Part shown: positions 8,713 through 17,107 of the stretch, piece after piece | Position numbering within the stretch: the stretch's first letter is position 1 | Layout: each line of letters begins with the position of its first letter | Origin: Phycisphaerales bacterium UBA7800 | GTDB taxonomy: Bacteria > Planctomycetota > Phycisphaerae > Phycisphaerales > Phycisphaeraceae | NCBI GenBank assembly: GCA_002480565.1 | Contig: DLCK01000013.1 | Span: 62,001 to 126,000, forward strand | DNA: 64,000 bases | Direction: 5' to 3' | The notes under the pieces: model-generated | Told to the model about the DNA's origin: nothing | The model's database searches: none | Seen by the model: only the letters and a program-made list of their open reading frames with translations | Translations under genes and position numbers: made by a program

Positions 8713-10088
8713 TCGCATGCAACCACCTCCTTCTTCACCCCGGCATCCGTCGGGGTTTTCTCAGTGGCAGCAATCCGCTGTGCCTTCCGGCCCGAAAATT
8801 CTTCCCAACGTTTCACGATGATGTCACAATAGAGATCATCAAGTTCCATCAGGAATGCGTTGCGTCCGGTCTGCTCACAGCCGATGAGTGTCGATCCGCT
8901 GCCACCGAATAAATCCAACACGTTGTCACCAGGTATCGATGAATATTGGAGCGCACGGATCGCCAGTTCGACCGGTTTCTCGGTGAGGTGGGACATGGCC
9001 TGAGGATTCACCTTCTTAATGGGCCACAGATCAAGCGCGTTGGTAGGACCCCTGAAGGTGTGACCTGCTCCCTGCTTCCAAGTATAAAAACAAATTTCGA
9101 AGCAATTCATCATATCCTTCCGTGTTAAAACAGGATGCAGCTTATTCCAGACGATGCACTGGCTGAAGTAAAACCCTGCTTCTTTGAGTGCAGCAGGATA
9201 GTTGGCGAGGTTGGCATAGCCGCCCCAGATGTAGGCGGTTTTGCCAGGCTTCATCACGCGCGATGCATTGTTGAACCATGCCCGCAGCAACCTGTCGAAC
9301 TCTTCCTCGGTCACGAAGTCATTGGCCAGAGGACGATCCTTGGCACGGAGTTTTTTCTGCGTCGGCTTGTTCTTTTCCGGGTGACGAGCGACATCCATTT
9401 TTTGATGATGTGTTTGCTTGAAGGATGAATTGCCAGCGGCGATGGCATTGTTGGAACGTGGCTCCAGGCGGACATTATACGGCGGGTCGGTATGTAGCAG
9501 ATCAATGGTTGCGCCATCCAACAGACGATCCAAATCTTCCTCCGAACTACTGTCGCCACACATCAGACGATGGTTGCCGAGTATCCAAATGTCACCGCGT
9601 TTGGTGGTCGCTGCATCCGGTGGCTCGGGGATGGAATCTGGATCAGTCAAGCCTTCCTGCACGCCTTGGGCGGCATTGAGCAATTGTCCGAGTTCCTCTT
9701 CATCGAAGGCCAAAATGTCCATGTCGAATCCACCCTCACGCAACTCGTTGAGTTCGATGGGCAGGATGGACATGTCCCACTCGGCGATTTCGCCAGTGCG
9801 GTTGTCGGCCAGGCGGTATGCACGAACTTGCTCCGCTGTCAGATCGGTGGCCACATGCACCGGCACCTTGGCAAGGCCGAGTTTTGTTGCGGCTTTCCAG
9901 CGCGTGTGTCCGGCGATGATCACGCCGTCCTCGTCCACGACGATGGGTTGCCGAAACCCAAACTCCGACAGCGATGCGGCCACGGCATCCACCGCCTTGT
10001 CATTTAGACGCGGGTTGCGTTCATAGGGTTTGACGTCCTCAATGTTGCGAAGTTCGACGGCAAAGTTGGCAGTAGCGGTATTGGTCAT
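8706..10088 (-). CDS. ParB-domain fused DNA methyltransferase
   Basis: A 460-aa fusion. Residues 13-105 are a ParB/Srx-type domain (KPYERNPRLNDKAV...IIAGHTRWKAA...VRAYRLADNRTGEIAEWD). From about 165 a DNA N4-cytosine/N6-adenine methyltransferase follows: motif IV DPPY at 201-204 and the AdoMet loop DLFGGSGST near residue 405, an order in which the target-binding motif precedes the cofactor loop (beta-class arrangement). It would methylate phage or host DNA, for protection or gene control; no partner nuclease is adjacent apart from HNH. It overlaps the HNH gene by 4 bp, so the two are co-translated. Confidence 0.9.
   Translation of the reverse strand: MTNTATANFAVELRNIEDVKPYERNPRLNDKAVDAVAASLSEFGFRQPIVVDEDGVIIAGHTRWKAATKLGLAKVPVHVATDLTAEQVRAYRLADNRTGEIAEWDMSILPIELNELREGGFDMDILAFDEEELGQLLNAAQGVQEGLTDPDSIPEPPDAATTKRGDIWILGNHRLMCGDSSSEEDLDRLLDGATIDLLHTDPPYNVRLEPRSNNAIAAGNSSFKQTHHQKMDVARHPEKNKPTQKKLRAKDRPLANDFVTEEEFDRLLRAWFNNASRVMKPGKTAYIWGGYANLANYPAALKEAGFYFSQCIVWNKLHPVLTRKDMMNCFEICFYTWKQGAGHTFRGPTNALDLWPIKKVNPQAMSHLTEKPVELAIRALQYSSIPGDNVLDLFGGSGSTLIGCEQTGRNAFLMELDDLYCDIIVKRWEEFSGRKAQRIAATEKTPTDAGVKKEVVACDQ
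8737..8760 (+). terminator. Rho-independent terminator of plus-strand island
   Basis: On the plus strand ACCCCG and CGGGGT form a stem with an eight-base loop followed by TTTC. It lies 25 bp after the last plus-strand gene, inside the 3' end of the convergent methyltransferase gene. Confidence 0.6.
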
Positions 10089-10381
10089 TTGGATTCCTTT
10101 TGATTCTTACGGGTTGCATTCCACCGGGCCACGCCACGGCAGAGCTTGATAAATTCGTCATTGGTCATCGAGCCTTTGGCTCGGTTTACGTCTTTGTGCA
10201 GAACCTGGGTGTTTTCGATGGCATGTTCACCACCACAGCCGATGGGAACGATGTGATCCAAAGCAGAGGAGTCAGGGGTGAGTTCACGTCCGGTCAAACT
10301 GCAACGGTATTGCTGATACTCGAGCAAACGCAGAACATTTTCGGTGGACACATTGCCGATCGGCCTGGCGACGGTCACCAT
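10085..10381 (-). CDS. HNH endonuclease
   Basis: From the ATG at 10379-10381 this encodes 98 aa with a clear HNH core: CSLTGRELTPDSSALDHIVP, then ENTQVLHKDVNRAKGSM and DEF. The paired His and Asn residues bind the metal and attack DNA. HNH proteins near packaging genes often assist terminase cutting. The frame stays open to 11074, but the upstream part is low in recognisable content and is overlapped by a better candidate gene. The short start overlaps the upstream stop (ATGGTGA), a typical coupling arrangement, so I prefer it. An intermediate ATG near 10711 with AAGGA before it is the alternative. Confidence 0.75.
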   Translation of the reverse strand: MVTVARPIGNVSTENVLRLLEYQQYRCSLTGRELTPDSSALDHIVPIGCGGEHAIENTQVLHKDVNRAKGSMTNDEFIKLCRGVARWNATRKNQKESK

Positions 10382-10707
10382 GTCCGTTTGCTCTTGCGGA
10401 TGTATCGACTGCCTCCTGATGCTCTCCGGGTCGCCCACAGATACCACGGGCTTTTTTGCGCATGATTCTTCTTGCAGGCCAGAATCGCAGCCGCCAATCG
10501 AGCGAACACTTTCCACGTTGGCCGTGGTGTGACTTTGACATTGCCTTTTGCCGGTGGACGGCTCATTCGTATCTGCCATCCCTTGGCCATGCTGTGAGCC
10601 GCGCGAGACCACGGAGCCATTAACATGCGGCCATTTCTCAGATCGTTGTTGAGGTTGTACCGGAGTCGACCGATTACCTTTTGCCATTTTTCGTGTTGAT
10701 TTTCCAT
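10375..10707 (-). CDS. Hypothetical Trp/Arg-rich prophage protein
   Basis: A 110-aa basic protein with regularly placed tryptophans (KWQKVIGRL, APWSRAAHSMAKGW, TWKVFARL, PWYLWATRR). This pattern recalls small basic proteins that accompany HNH genes in planctomycete prophages, though I cannot name a family. It ends in ATGGTGA, overlapping the HNH start. It shares its 5' region with the long open frame that runs into HNH, so only one of the two frames is likely to be real there; the amino-acid composition favours this one. The 239 bp upstream hold no convincing gene. Confidence 0.5.
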   Translation of the reverse strand: MENQHEKWQKVIGRLRYNLNNDLRNGRMLMAPWSRAAHSMAKGWQIRMSRPPAKGNVKVTPRPTWKVFARLAAAILACKKNHAQKSPWYLWATRRASGGSRYIRKSKRTW

Positions 10708-10946
10708 GCATTGATTGATCCTTATGGGTTAAAAATTTTGCGGCGCGTTCACAACAAACTGTTCCATATAACGTGGCTCGTTCCGCCGCCATCGAAAAGG
10801 CCCCTGGGGGAAGGAACCATTGCATGATCGGCACAGGTCGCCCCCTGCGGCCGCCCGCCGTCACAGGCGGTACAGGTCTACCTGCCCAGCCCGGACGCCA
10901 CAGACGCCAACCTGTGGCGATGTAGGGCGAGCGAGTTGAGCATGGA

Positions 10947-11177
10947 TCATGAAGCTGCTTTGCGCAGACATGCGTCACAGTTTTTGTGTCCCGAGCGTGG
11001 TTCGAATTTGCCGCACCAATCGTTTGGCCAGACAGCGGGCCAGGCGATACGGTTGGGAAGTAAGCGACACTCATCGTCTATGCTCGGAACGGGTGCATGG
11101 CGATGACAAGTACCCAATTGGTTTTTCATATCACCAAATTCAAAATATTTACAATCACGACAATGCGATTCATACAT
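10947..11177 (-). CDS. Small Cys/His zinc-ribbon-like protein
   Basis: A 76-aa protein with CRDCKYFEFG, then GTCHRHAP, then VWPNDWCGKFEP and CDACLRKA. The CxxC...CxxH...C spacing suggests a metal-bound knuckle, and the WP..DWCG ending is a pattern I associate with small planctomycete prophage proteins. AAGGA lies eight bp before the ATG. Function unknown; a nucleic-acid-binding accessory role is a guess. It lies between the iteron-like region and the HNH genes. Confidence 0.7.
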   Translation of the reverse strand: MYESHCRDCKYFEFGDMKNQLGTCHRHAPVPSIDDECRLLPNRIAWPAVWPNDWCGKFEPRSGHKNCDACLRKAAS

Positions 11178-11504
11178 TCAGTAGTTCCTTTACGTAGGTA
11201 GTTTGATATTCATTTCCGGCCACAGAGGAAGATATGATCAGGCCCCAAAAAGAAAACCGAGAAAACCGCGCCTCGCACGCGTACGCGCGCACACGCGGCG
11301 CGGGGGGTATAGTAAGAGAGAGAGTGTTTTTCTATATATATTATTCATAAGTTCTTTTTCTATTGCCCTTTGCGATTTTGAGAAAACCGTTTTTTGTTGC
11401 GCGGTTTTCTGCGGTTTTCTTCGGTTTTCTCCCCCAATTGGGGCGATTGGCGGGTATTTTGCGTGTTGATGCAGAGAAAACCGCGCGGTTTTCTCCCCGG
11501 TGTT
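11178..11504. repeat. Iteron-like repeat region, candidate prophage replication origin
   Basis: This 327-bp stretch has no credible gene. It carries eight copies of AGAAAACCG or its complement: forward at 11251 and 11260, forward at 11381, reverse at 11402, 11412 and 11422, and one forward plus one reverse fused into a perfect palindrome whose core AGAAAACCGCGCGGTTTTCT lies at 11475-11494. A second perfect palindrome, CCCCAATTGGGG, is at 11432-11443, and an AT-rich stretch (TATATATATTATTCATAA) at 11333-11350. It borders the primase-helicase gene. Iterons plus AT-rich DNA next to a replication gene is the usual layout of a replication origin; operator sites for a repressor are the alternative. 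Confidence 0.6.
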
Positions 11505-13778
11505 TCACAGAAGTATCCAACCCTTTCGCGGTTTGGTACTGCCTTCAATGGTTTGAAACAGGATGCGTTTCTGCTTGGTCAGCGCTTCGATGATGTTGTC
11601 ATAGGTGCTGGGACTGGTGGCCATATGTCGACGCAGACGCCAGTCGGGCATGGGATACCAATCCTCTTTGCCAGAGTGTTTGCTACGGATGAGGTAGCGC
11701 AATGCCTTCTTGCACTCGGCATCAAAATCGTTGGTACTGACATATTGATTGGCCATGTAGAGCATGCGCTGGATCTGATGCTCGACGAACGCGCTGGCCC
11801 AGCGTACGGCATCGACACTGATTTCCGGTTGGGTGTGGTTTTCACTGCATGCGTAGAGCAGCGCCAGCTTGCGGGCGTTTTCATTGGCACGGCCCCACAC
11901 CGTCATCGCCACTTCGTCTTTGCGATCCTCAGCCTGGGCGTATTCACGATCAGCGCTTTGCCGGAAGTCATTGATGATTGTTTTGGCCTGGTCGCTGTAG
12001 GGCACAATGACGGGCACCGGGTAAAAACCGAGGAGGTTGCCACGATGTTCGCCTGGCTGGTAATTGCCCCACCAGCGCGCGGTTTCCACCAGGCGGTCGG
12101 GCATGCTGTCGACGAGCCCGGGTTCCTGACCTGCTGAACGTTTACCCGTATCCACGATGACCATGCGGGCGAAGAAGCCATTGGTGAGCATGCGTTCGGA
12201 CATGGCCTCGTAATAGTGCGTGGGTGTCGCGGTGCCGAAAACGGTGAGATGTGGTTGATGGATGACACCGGGGATGCGCGGCTTGCCGGCCTTGGATCGC
12301 ATGGAATACATCATGCTGGCTGAGGAGAACAGTTCCAGCAGCACGGTCATGATCGATTCATTGCGCGCGTCCTTGGCTTTGCTGACGGCCTGGAGAATGC
12401 CGTCGATCTCATCGGTTTGATACATCGTGCAAGGCTGAGTAGCCAGTTGATCTTCGATGCCTTCACCGGATGCAAACTTGCGGCAAAGCGAATCGGCCAT
12501 GTTGGCCGCGATGGCCAGGTGGGCGTTGATCTGGCGCGGGTAGTTCTTGCCGGCAGAGGATGAACCCAAGGCGAGCAGATAAATGTTGGTGCGCAGGTCG
12601 CCGGCTTCCCGCACCTTACGCCCGCAGAGATAGGATTGCATGGCCAGAGCGCCACAGAATGCCATGCCCAGGGACGGGTACGGCGCATTGGCCATGCAGA
12701 AGTCGATCACCTCACCGATGAACCCGGGAATGTAGAGCAGGTTTTCAGGGAGCGGCCCCGGATCGGGTACGGTTAATGTGGCATCATCCTGTTCATCACC
12801 AGCCAGGATGCCCGATAGGTCCACATCGGAATTGTCCTGATCATTGAGATCATTACCGAACCCGTTCTTGGCCAACGTCTTGGTCGCTGCGGTAAAGTCA
12901 CCACCGTGTTCCAGCAGTGCATACACAGCAAACGGCGAGTAACCACGATTGGGCTCAAACGGGTCGGCGTTGGATGAGAAAACATAAAACACGCGATCCT
13001 TGAGCGTGGCCGACCAGCCGGTGTCTTTGCCTGGGCGACGCCAGTATTCGTTTTCACCGGGCGCGGCCAGCGTCCAGCCGTGTGTGCGTAGCAGGTCCTG
13101 CACTTCACCGCGTTTGTTGAAATCGTCACCCGGTCTGTAAGCATTGTCGGTCGCACAATGGCCATTGTCCGCAGACATCTGGCACCTGTGCGAATGGTGG
13201 GCCGATGTACTCGCACCATCGACCACCGGTGGGCAGTATTCATTGAGTTCCCAGGCCGTTTGCAACAACGTGTCACGCTGTGCTTCAGTGAGGACGGGCA
13301 GGTGTCCCAAGTCGCTCTGCATCAGCTCATAGCCCGGTGTGGGTGAACAGAGGAATAGTCCACCTTCACCACGGGTTTCGATAAGCGTCAAGATTTTGTC
13401 GTCGGCTTTGCGCTGGGCCAGTTTGATGTTGCCGCAGACGGGCACATCGCAACGATAGATCACATGCATGCCACCGGAAGGTGTCGATTCGATCACCAGA
13501 TGGTCACGTAGATCAGCGGGAATACGATCCATCCAAGCAGGGAACAATTCACCGCCACCATCGAAGTCGATGATCTCCAGATTGCCGGAGACTTGGCCGC
13601 AGATGATGCACACGGCATCGCCCCATGGCCATGAGTTGAGTTCAGCAGGCAGTGGTAACCGCTGCTGATATTGTTTCCACTTGCCAATGGCCGGACGTTT
13701 TTCCGTGCGAATCGCTGGCAGGACAGACAAGCCGACATCCAAGTAGTTTTGAGCGGTATTCATGATTGGTTCATTCAT
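11505..13778 (-). CDS. Primase-polymerase / helicase fusion
   Basis: From the ATG at 13776-13778 (757 aa) the N-terminal about 200 residues are an archaeo-eukaryotic-type Prim-Pol domain: the acidic DFDGG at 71-75 and the SGGMH strand at 101-105 give the metal-binding and nucleotide-binding residues, with the hydrophobic RTEKRPAIGKWKQYQ start typical of the family. The second half resembles DUF3987-type helicases, with a P-loop ALGSSSAGKN and downstream acidic and TATPTHYYEA motifs. It would prime and unwind phage DNA for replication. The start overlaps the upstream stop by one base (TGATG), which decides the start. It borders the iteron-like region. Confidence 0.85.
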   Translation of the reverse strand: MNEPIMNTAQNYLDVGLSVLPAIRTEKRPAIGKWKQYQQRLPLPAELNSWPWGDAVCIICGQVSGNLEIIDFDGGGELFPAWMDRIPADLRDHLVIESTPSGGMHVIYRCDVPVCGNIKLAQRKADDKILTLIETRGEGGLFLCSPTPGYELMQSDLGHLPVLTEAQRDTLLQTAWELNEYCPPVVDGASTSAHHSHRCQMSADNGHCATDNAYRPGDDFNKRGEVQDLLRTHGWTLAAPGENEYWRRPGKDTGWSATLKDRVFYVFSSNADPFEPNRGYSPFAVYALLEHGGDFTAATKTLAKNGFGNDLNDQDNSDVDLSGILAGDEQDDATLTVPDPGPLPENLLYIPGFIGEVIDFCMANAPYPSLGMAFCGALAMQSYLCGRKVREAGDLRTNIYLLALGSSSAGKNYPRQINAHLAIAANMADSLCRKFASGEGIEDQLATQPCTMYQTDEIDGILQAVSKAKDARNESIMTVLLELFSSASMMYSMRSKAGKPRIPGVIHQPHLTVFGTATPTHYYEAMSERMLTNGFFARMVIVDTGKRSAGQEPGLVDSMPDRLVETARWWGNYQPGEHRGNLLGFYPVPVIVPYSDQAKTIINDFRQSADREYAQAEDRKDEVAMTVWGRANENARKLALLYACSENHTQPEISVDAVRWASAFVEHQIQRMLYMANQYVSTNDFDAECKKALRYLIRSKHSGKEDWYPMPDWRLRRHMATSPSTYDNIIEALTKQKRILFQTIEGSTKPRKGWILL

Positions 13779-14185
13779 CAGTTGCACAGGATTTCCTTTG
13801 TTTGATTCATGGCCGAGTTGGCTAAGGCCCAGTCTTTCCACGCGGCAATCTCCCGCCGCAACACATTGATATCTGCCAGCTCGGGCGGCGATATCTTTCC
13901 CTTCCATACAGTCCGGAAGCTGTCGACCGCCATCCGTTCCGCATCACCTTCAACGACAAACACGGTCGCCGGGCAGAGTAAAGTCAGTCGTTCAAACAAA
14001 AGTTCCTGACCTTTGCAGATGCGTTGATGCTCTTTCCATTCGAGGAACAGGAGATTGCCACTGATTTCCGTCACGGCATCAATGTCGCTGAAGGCGATCC
14101 GACCGGGCAGACAATCGGCAAACATTTCGATCTTGGGACGTTTCTTGAGATTGAAGCAGCCCTGCCGATTACAGTTCCAGAGCAT
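13778..14185 (-). CDS. Small PD-(D/E)XK-like nuclease, hypothetical
   Basis: A 135-aa protein from the ATG at 14183-14185. It has an N-terminal Cys cluster (NCNRQGC, then FADC) and a core in which AFSDIDAVTEISGNLLFLEWKE supplies Asp...Asp...Glu-x-Lys, the layout of PD-(D/E)XK nucleases, followed by GQELLFERL and VVEGDAE. Function as a structure-specific nuclease is inference; family not named. The upstream methyltransferase ends 13 bp before it and the primase start overlaps its stop. The frame is open further upstream, but that part overlaps the methyltransferase gene and is not convincing. Confidence 0.6.
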   Translation of the reverse strand: MLWNCNRQGCFNLKKRPKIEMFADCLPGRIAFSDIDAVTEISGNLLFLEWKEHQRICKGQELLFERLTLLCPATVFVVEGDAERMAVDSFRTVWKGKISPPELADINVLRREIAAWKDWALANSAMNQTKEILCN

Positions 14186-14198
14186 GGGGTTGTACCCG

Positions 14199-15344
14199 TT
14201 ACTTGGCGGCATAGAACACATCCCCCAAGTCTTCGAACGCCTTGGTAAATCCATCGATGTTGTCACCGATGTACAACACCGCCTGTCCCTGCAACGGAGC
14301 GGAGGTTTTGTCCGGATGCCAGAAACGCACGCGCCCAACGGGAAAGCACACAGCCGATGCGACGGACAACAGTGCATGGAACCACTTGGTCTCTGTCGCG
14401 TTGTTCACCAGGACGATAGCCTGCGTGACATTGCCAGCCTCGTACTCTTGGACAAGTTTTTCGCAGAACTGCTGGATCAACGGTTGGGCATACGGCGGGT
14501 TCATGAACACACGGCCATGCCAGTTCTGTTGCAAACCGTTATCGTCAGCAGTAAAGATTCGCGTTGCACCGACGACCTTGTTGGCCGCGACGCTGGATGC
14601 CGGATCGAGATCGATCCCACCCATGACATCTGTCGCACGCTCGATGTACTGCGCCGGGGTGTACCATTCATTGTCGCCCGTGTTGTTGGCCACATGAGGC
14701 TTGGTCACCGACTCGCGTGCCTGCTGAATTTCCGATGGTGTTGGATTTTCAGGCAGGGAACGTGCGGCCTGTACCACTTCCTGACGTGCGGGTTTGATTT
14801 GGCCACTAACGATTTCACGATTGAGATCAAGACGATCAACGGCATCCGCGAATTGACCATCACGTTCAATGGTGCAGTGACTTACACGATGCTCTTTGGC
14901 CAGGCGTTCCGAAGTTTTCAAATCCTCATTTTGAGGATTTGAAAATTCACCACGTCGATTACCACCACACGAACTCTTTAAACGGTTGTATCGTCGTCCG
15001 CGTAATAGACTCATCTGCTCAGGTGATAAATTGCGTCTGCCCAATTGATGGGTGTCGATCCAGTCGGCAGCAGCCGCACGATCCGGCAAACTGACAGGAT
15101 GCAATTCGTAATCAATGCTGTACCGATCACAGATGGCTTTGCGGTTGTGACCATCAAGCAGAATGCATTGCTCAGCCCATACAATCAGCGGATCGATGCA
15201 GCCGTCGCGCAAGAGATTCTCTTCCAGGCCGGACAGTTCCTCATCCGTGAGTGGTGGAATCAGACTCTGGAATTCATCATCGATAACAACGCTCAGCGAT
15301 GCATCGAGGATTGCAGGATTGTTTTCAACATTGGTTGTATTCAT
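14199..15344 (-). CDS. ParB-domain fused phage DNA N6-adenine methyltransferase
   Basis: A 381-aa protein; the start at 15344 is chosen because AAAGG lies seven bp before it. Residues about 20-120 form a ParB/Srx-like domain (EENLLRDGCIDPLIVW, LLDGHNRKAICDRY, ADWIDTHQLGRRNL). The C-terminal about 170 residues match the phage Dam family PF05869: NEWYTPAQYIERA, DLDPASS, then the catalytic NPPY and the late GRVRFWHP. It would put N6-methyladenine in phage DNA, probably to evade restriction. It is the second ParB-methyltransferase fusion in this prophage. Confidence 0.9.
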   Translation of the reverse strand: MNTTNVENNPAILDASLSVVIDDEFQSLIPPLTDEELSGLEENLLRDGCIDPLIVWAEQCILLDGHNRKAICDRYSIDYELHPVSLPDRAAAADWIDTHQLGRRNLSPEQMSLLRGRRYNRLKSSCGGNRRGEFSNPQNEDLKTSERLAKEHRVSHCTIERDGQFADAVDRLDLNREIVSGQIKPARQEVVQAARSLPENPTPSEIQQARESVTKPHVANNTGDNEWYTPAQYIERATDVMGGIDLDPASSVAANKVVGATRIFTADDNGLQQNWHGRVFMNPPYAQPLIQQFCEKLVQEYEAGNVTQAIVLVNNATETKWFHALLSVASAVCFPVGRVRFWHPDKTSAPLQGQAVLYIGDNIDGFTKAFEDLGDVFYAAK

Positions 15345-15355
15345 AAGGTTGCCTT

Positions 15356-17107
15356 TCAAAAAGGAATGTCATCGTCATCGGGCCATTGAGTCCATGGTTG
15401 ATCAGGCGACACCGCGCTTGTGTTGGCCACCAGTTCTCGTTCATCGCTGCCATCAATGCGTGGTGGAATGGACCCCAATTCGTAATTGGTAATGCGGTCG
15501 AATTTTTCGCCGGTGACGGATCGCACGGTGATGGACAACGGTTGGGCCAAGACACCGTTTTCTGCCAACTCGACTGCGTGCTCCACGGTGTTGGGCATTG
15601 GTTCATTGGATCGGGCCTGCCACCATGTATGGGCTTTCTGCCAGGCGTAGCTGCCTTTGGGATGCGCGACGCAGATCCATTCACTGTGGTATTCGTTGAA
15701 CCCGCAACGGTAATCGACACGCAAGGTTTTGGGATGTTCAGGTGGTGCGCCGCGTTTGGTGTGGATGCTGTAATACACTGAGCTGACGTCGTAATCCGTC
15801 TCGGTGACTTCACCAGACAACACACCTGCCGTCGAAGCACTGCCGTCATGTTTTTCCCGCTCAGGTGGTGGAAACTCATGGCCACAATCCGGGCACACGC
15901 TGTACGACGCATGGATCAATGCCTGGCAATTGGGACATTCTTTGGCAGGCGCTTCACCACCACGGCCATCGGCTTTATCCTTAATCTGTAAGGCATCGAC
16001 CGGACCATGCCGTAAGATGTTGCCACCAAAATCCAGCACCAGGCAGTTGGTTTTGGCCGGATGCAGTCGGAAGCCACGACCCAGCATTTGATAGTAGAGG
16101 CCGGGTGAGTTGGTTGGTCGCAGCAGTGCGACGCAATCAATGTTGGGGGCGTCGAACCCTGTCGTCAGCACATTGACGTTGACCAGGTATTTGAGGTCGC
16201 CATCCTTGAACCGCCTGAGGATGTCATCGCGAAAGATGCCTGAACTATCACCACAGACGAATCCACAGTCGTAGCCCATGTCACCAAGGACACGCTGCAC
16301 ATGTTGGGCATGCTGTACACTGGCAGCAAAGATCAATACCGAATTGCGGTCGTGCGTCTGCTCGACGATTTCCCGGCATGCTGAATGAACAAGACCGTCA
16401 TCGTCCATCAATGCTTCGACTTCACCGGCAATGAATTCGCCAGCACGGACATGCAGACCGGACGTATCCGCCTTGCGCCGACCAGCCTTGGTTTTGAGCG
16501 GACATAGATAGCCTTGGGCGATCAGTTCACGAATGCCAACCTCATAGCAGACGTGGTTGAGGAGATTGTCAGGGCCACAAATGGTTCCGCTGGTCATGCG
16601 GTACGGTGTCGCCGTCAAGCCGATGAGTCTGATATTGGGATTGACGATCCGTGCATCCTTGATGAATTGCTGATACATGCCTTCGCCATTGGGCGGGAGC
16701 ATATGAGCTTCATCAATCAGCACCAGATCAAAACGATCCAATTCCGCTGCCTTGCGGTAGACACTTTGTATGCCTGCCACAATGATCGCATGGTCTGTGT
16801 CGCGGCTTTTCAACCCCGCTGAGTAACATCCAATTTGATGCCACAGATCGGGTGCCATAACATGCAATTTATCGATGGCCTGCTCCAACAACTCCTTGAC
16901 ATGGGCAAGGATCAGAACACGACCATCCCACTTCTGCACAGCGTCTCGGCAGATGGTAGCCATCACCGGGGTCTTCCCCGATGCCGTTGGCAGCACAATA
17001 CAAGGATTATCATCCCGACTGCGCAAATGCTTATACACAGCGTCCACCGCCTCAGCCTGGTACGGGCGTAAGGTGATCACAGGTTGTTGGGCGCAAGCCT
17101 GTATCAA
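15356..17107 (-). CDS. DEAD/DEAH-box SF2 helicase with zinc ribbon
   Basis: A 583-aa helicase. Q-motif-like LRPYQAEAVDAV, Walker A PTASGKT at 40-46, DEAH at 132-135, motif III GLTATPYRM near 160, and motifs V-VI around VNVNVLTTGFDAPNID and QMLGRGFRLHP. A four-Cys zinc ribbon (CPNCQALI...CPDCGHEF) follows at about 390-415 and a C-terminal region of about 150 residues (VDYRCGF...WWQARSNEPMP) that may bind DNA. It resembles phage replicative or recombination helicases. It overlaps the upstream gene by 4 bp. Confidence 0.92.
   Translation of the reverse strand: MIQACAQQPVITLRPYQAEAVDAVYKHLRSRDDNPCIVLPTASGKTPVMATICRDAVQKWDGRVLILAHVKELLEQAIDKLHVMAPDLWHQIGCYSAGLKSRDTDHAIIVAGIQSVYRKAAELDRFDLVLIDEAHMLPPNGEGMYQQFIKDARIVNPNIRLIGLTATPYRMTSGTICGPDNLLNHVCYEVGIRELIAQGYLCPLKTKAGRRKADTSGLHVRAGEFIAGEVEALMDDDGLVHSACREIVEQTHDRNSVLIFAASVQHAQHVQRVLGDMGYDCGFVCGDSSGIFRDDILRRFKDGDLKYLVNVNVLTTGFDAPNIDCVALLRPTNSPGLYYQMLGRGFRLHPAKTNCLVLDFGGNILRHGPVDALQIKDKADGRGGEAPAKECPNCQALIHASYSVCPDCGHEFPPPEREKHDGSASTAGVLSGEVTETDYDVSSVYYSIHTKRGAPPEHPKTLRVDYRCGFNEYHSEWICVAHPKGSYAWQKAHTWWQARSNEPMPNTVEHAVELAENGVLAQPLSITVRSVTGEKFDRITNYELGSIPPRIDGSDERELVANTSAVSPDQPWTQWPDDDDIPF

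Noticed and set aside
7168..8718. 516-codon minus-strand frame across the plus-strand island
   Set aside because: The plus strand has several short genes with ribosome sites, terminators and recognisable domains there; the long frame is their shadow.
10382..11074. N-terminal extension of the HNH frame
   Set aside because: It overlaps better candidates (110-aa gene and 76-aa Cys-rich gene) and has no recognisable content; the ATGGTGA junction supports the short HNH start.
11474..11495. The 22-bp palindrome as a primase terminator
   Set aside because: It has no loop and no T-run after it in the direction of transcription, and its half-site is repeated six more times nearby, so an iteron or operator reading is better.
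14055..14942. 295-codon plus-strand frame opposite the Dam methyltransferase
   Set aside because: The opposite strand encodes an unmistakable Dam-family protein; this frame has no family features.
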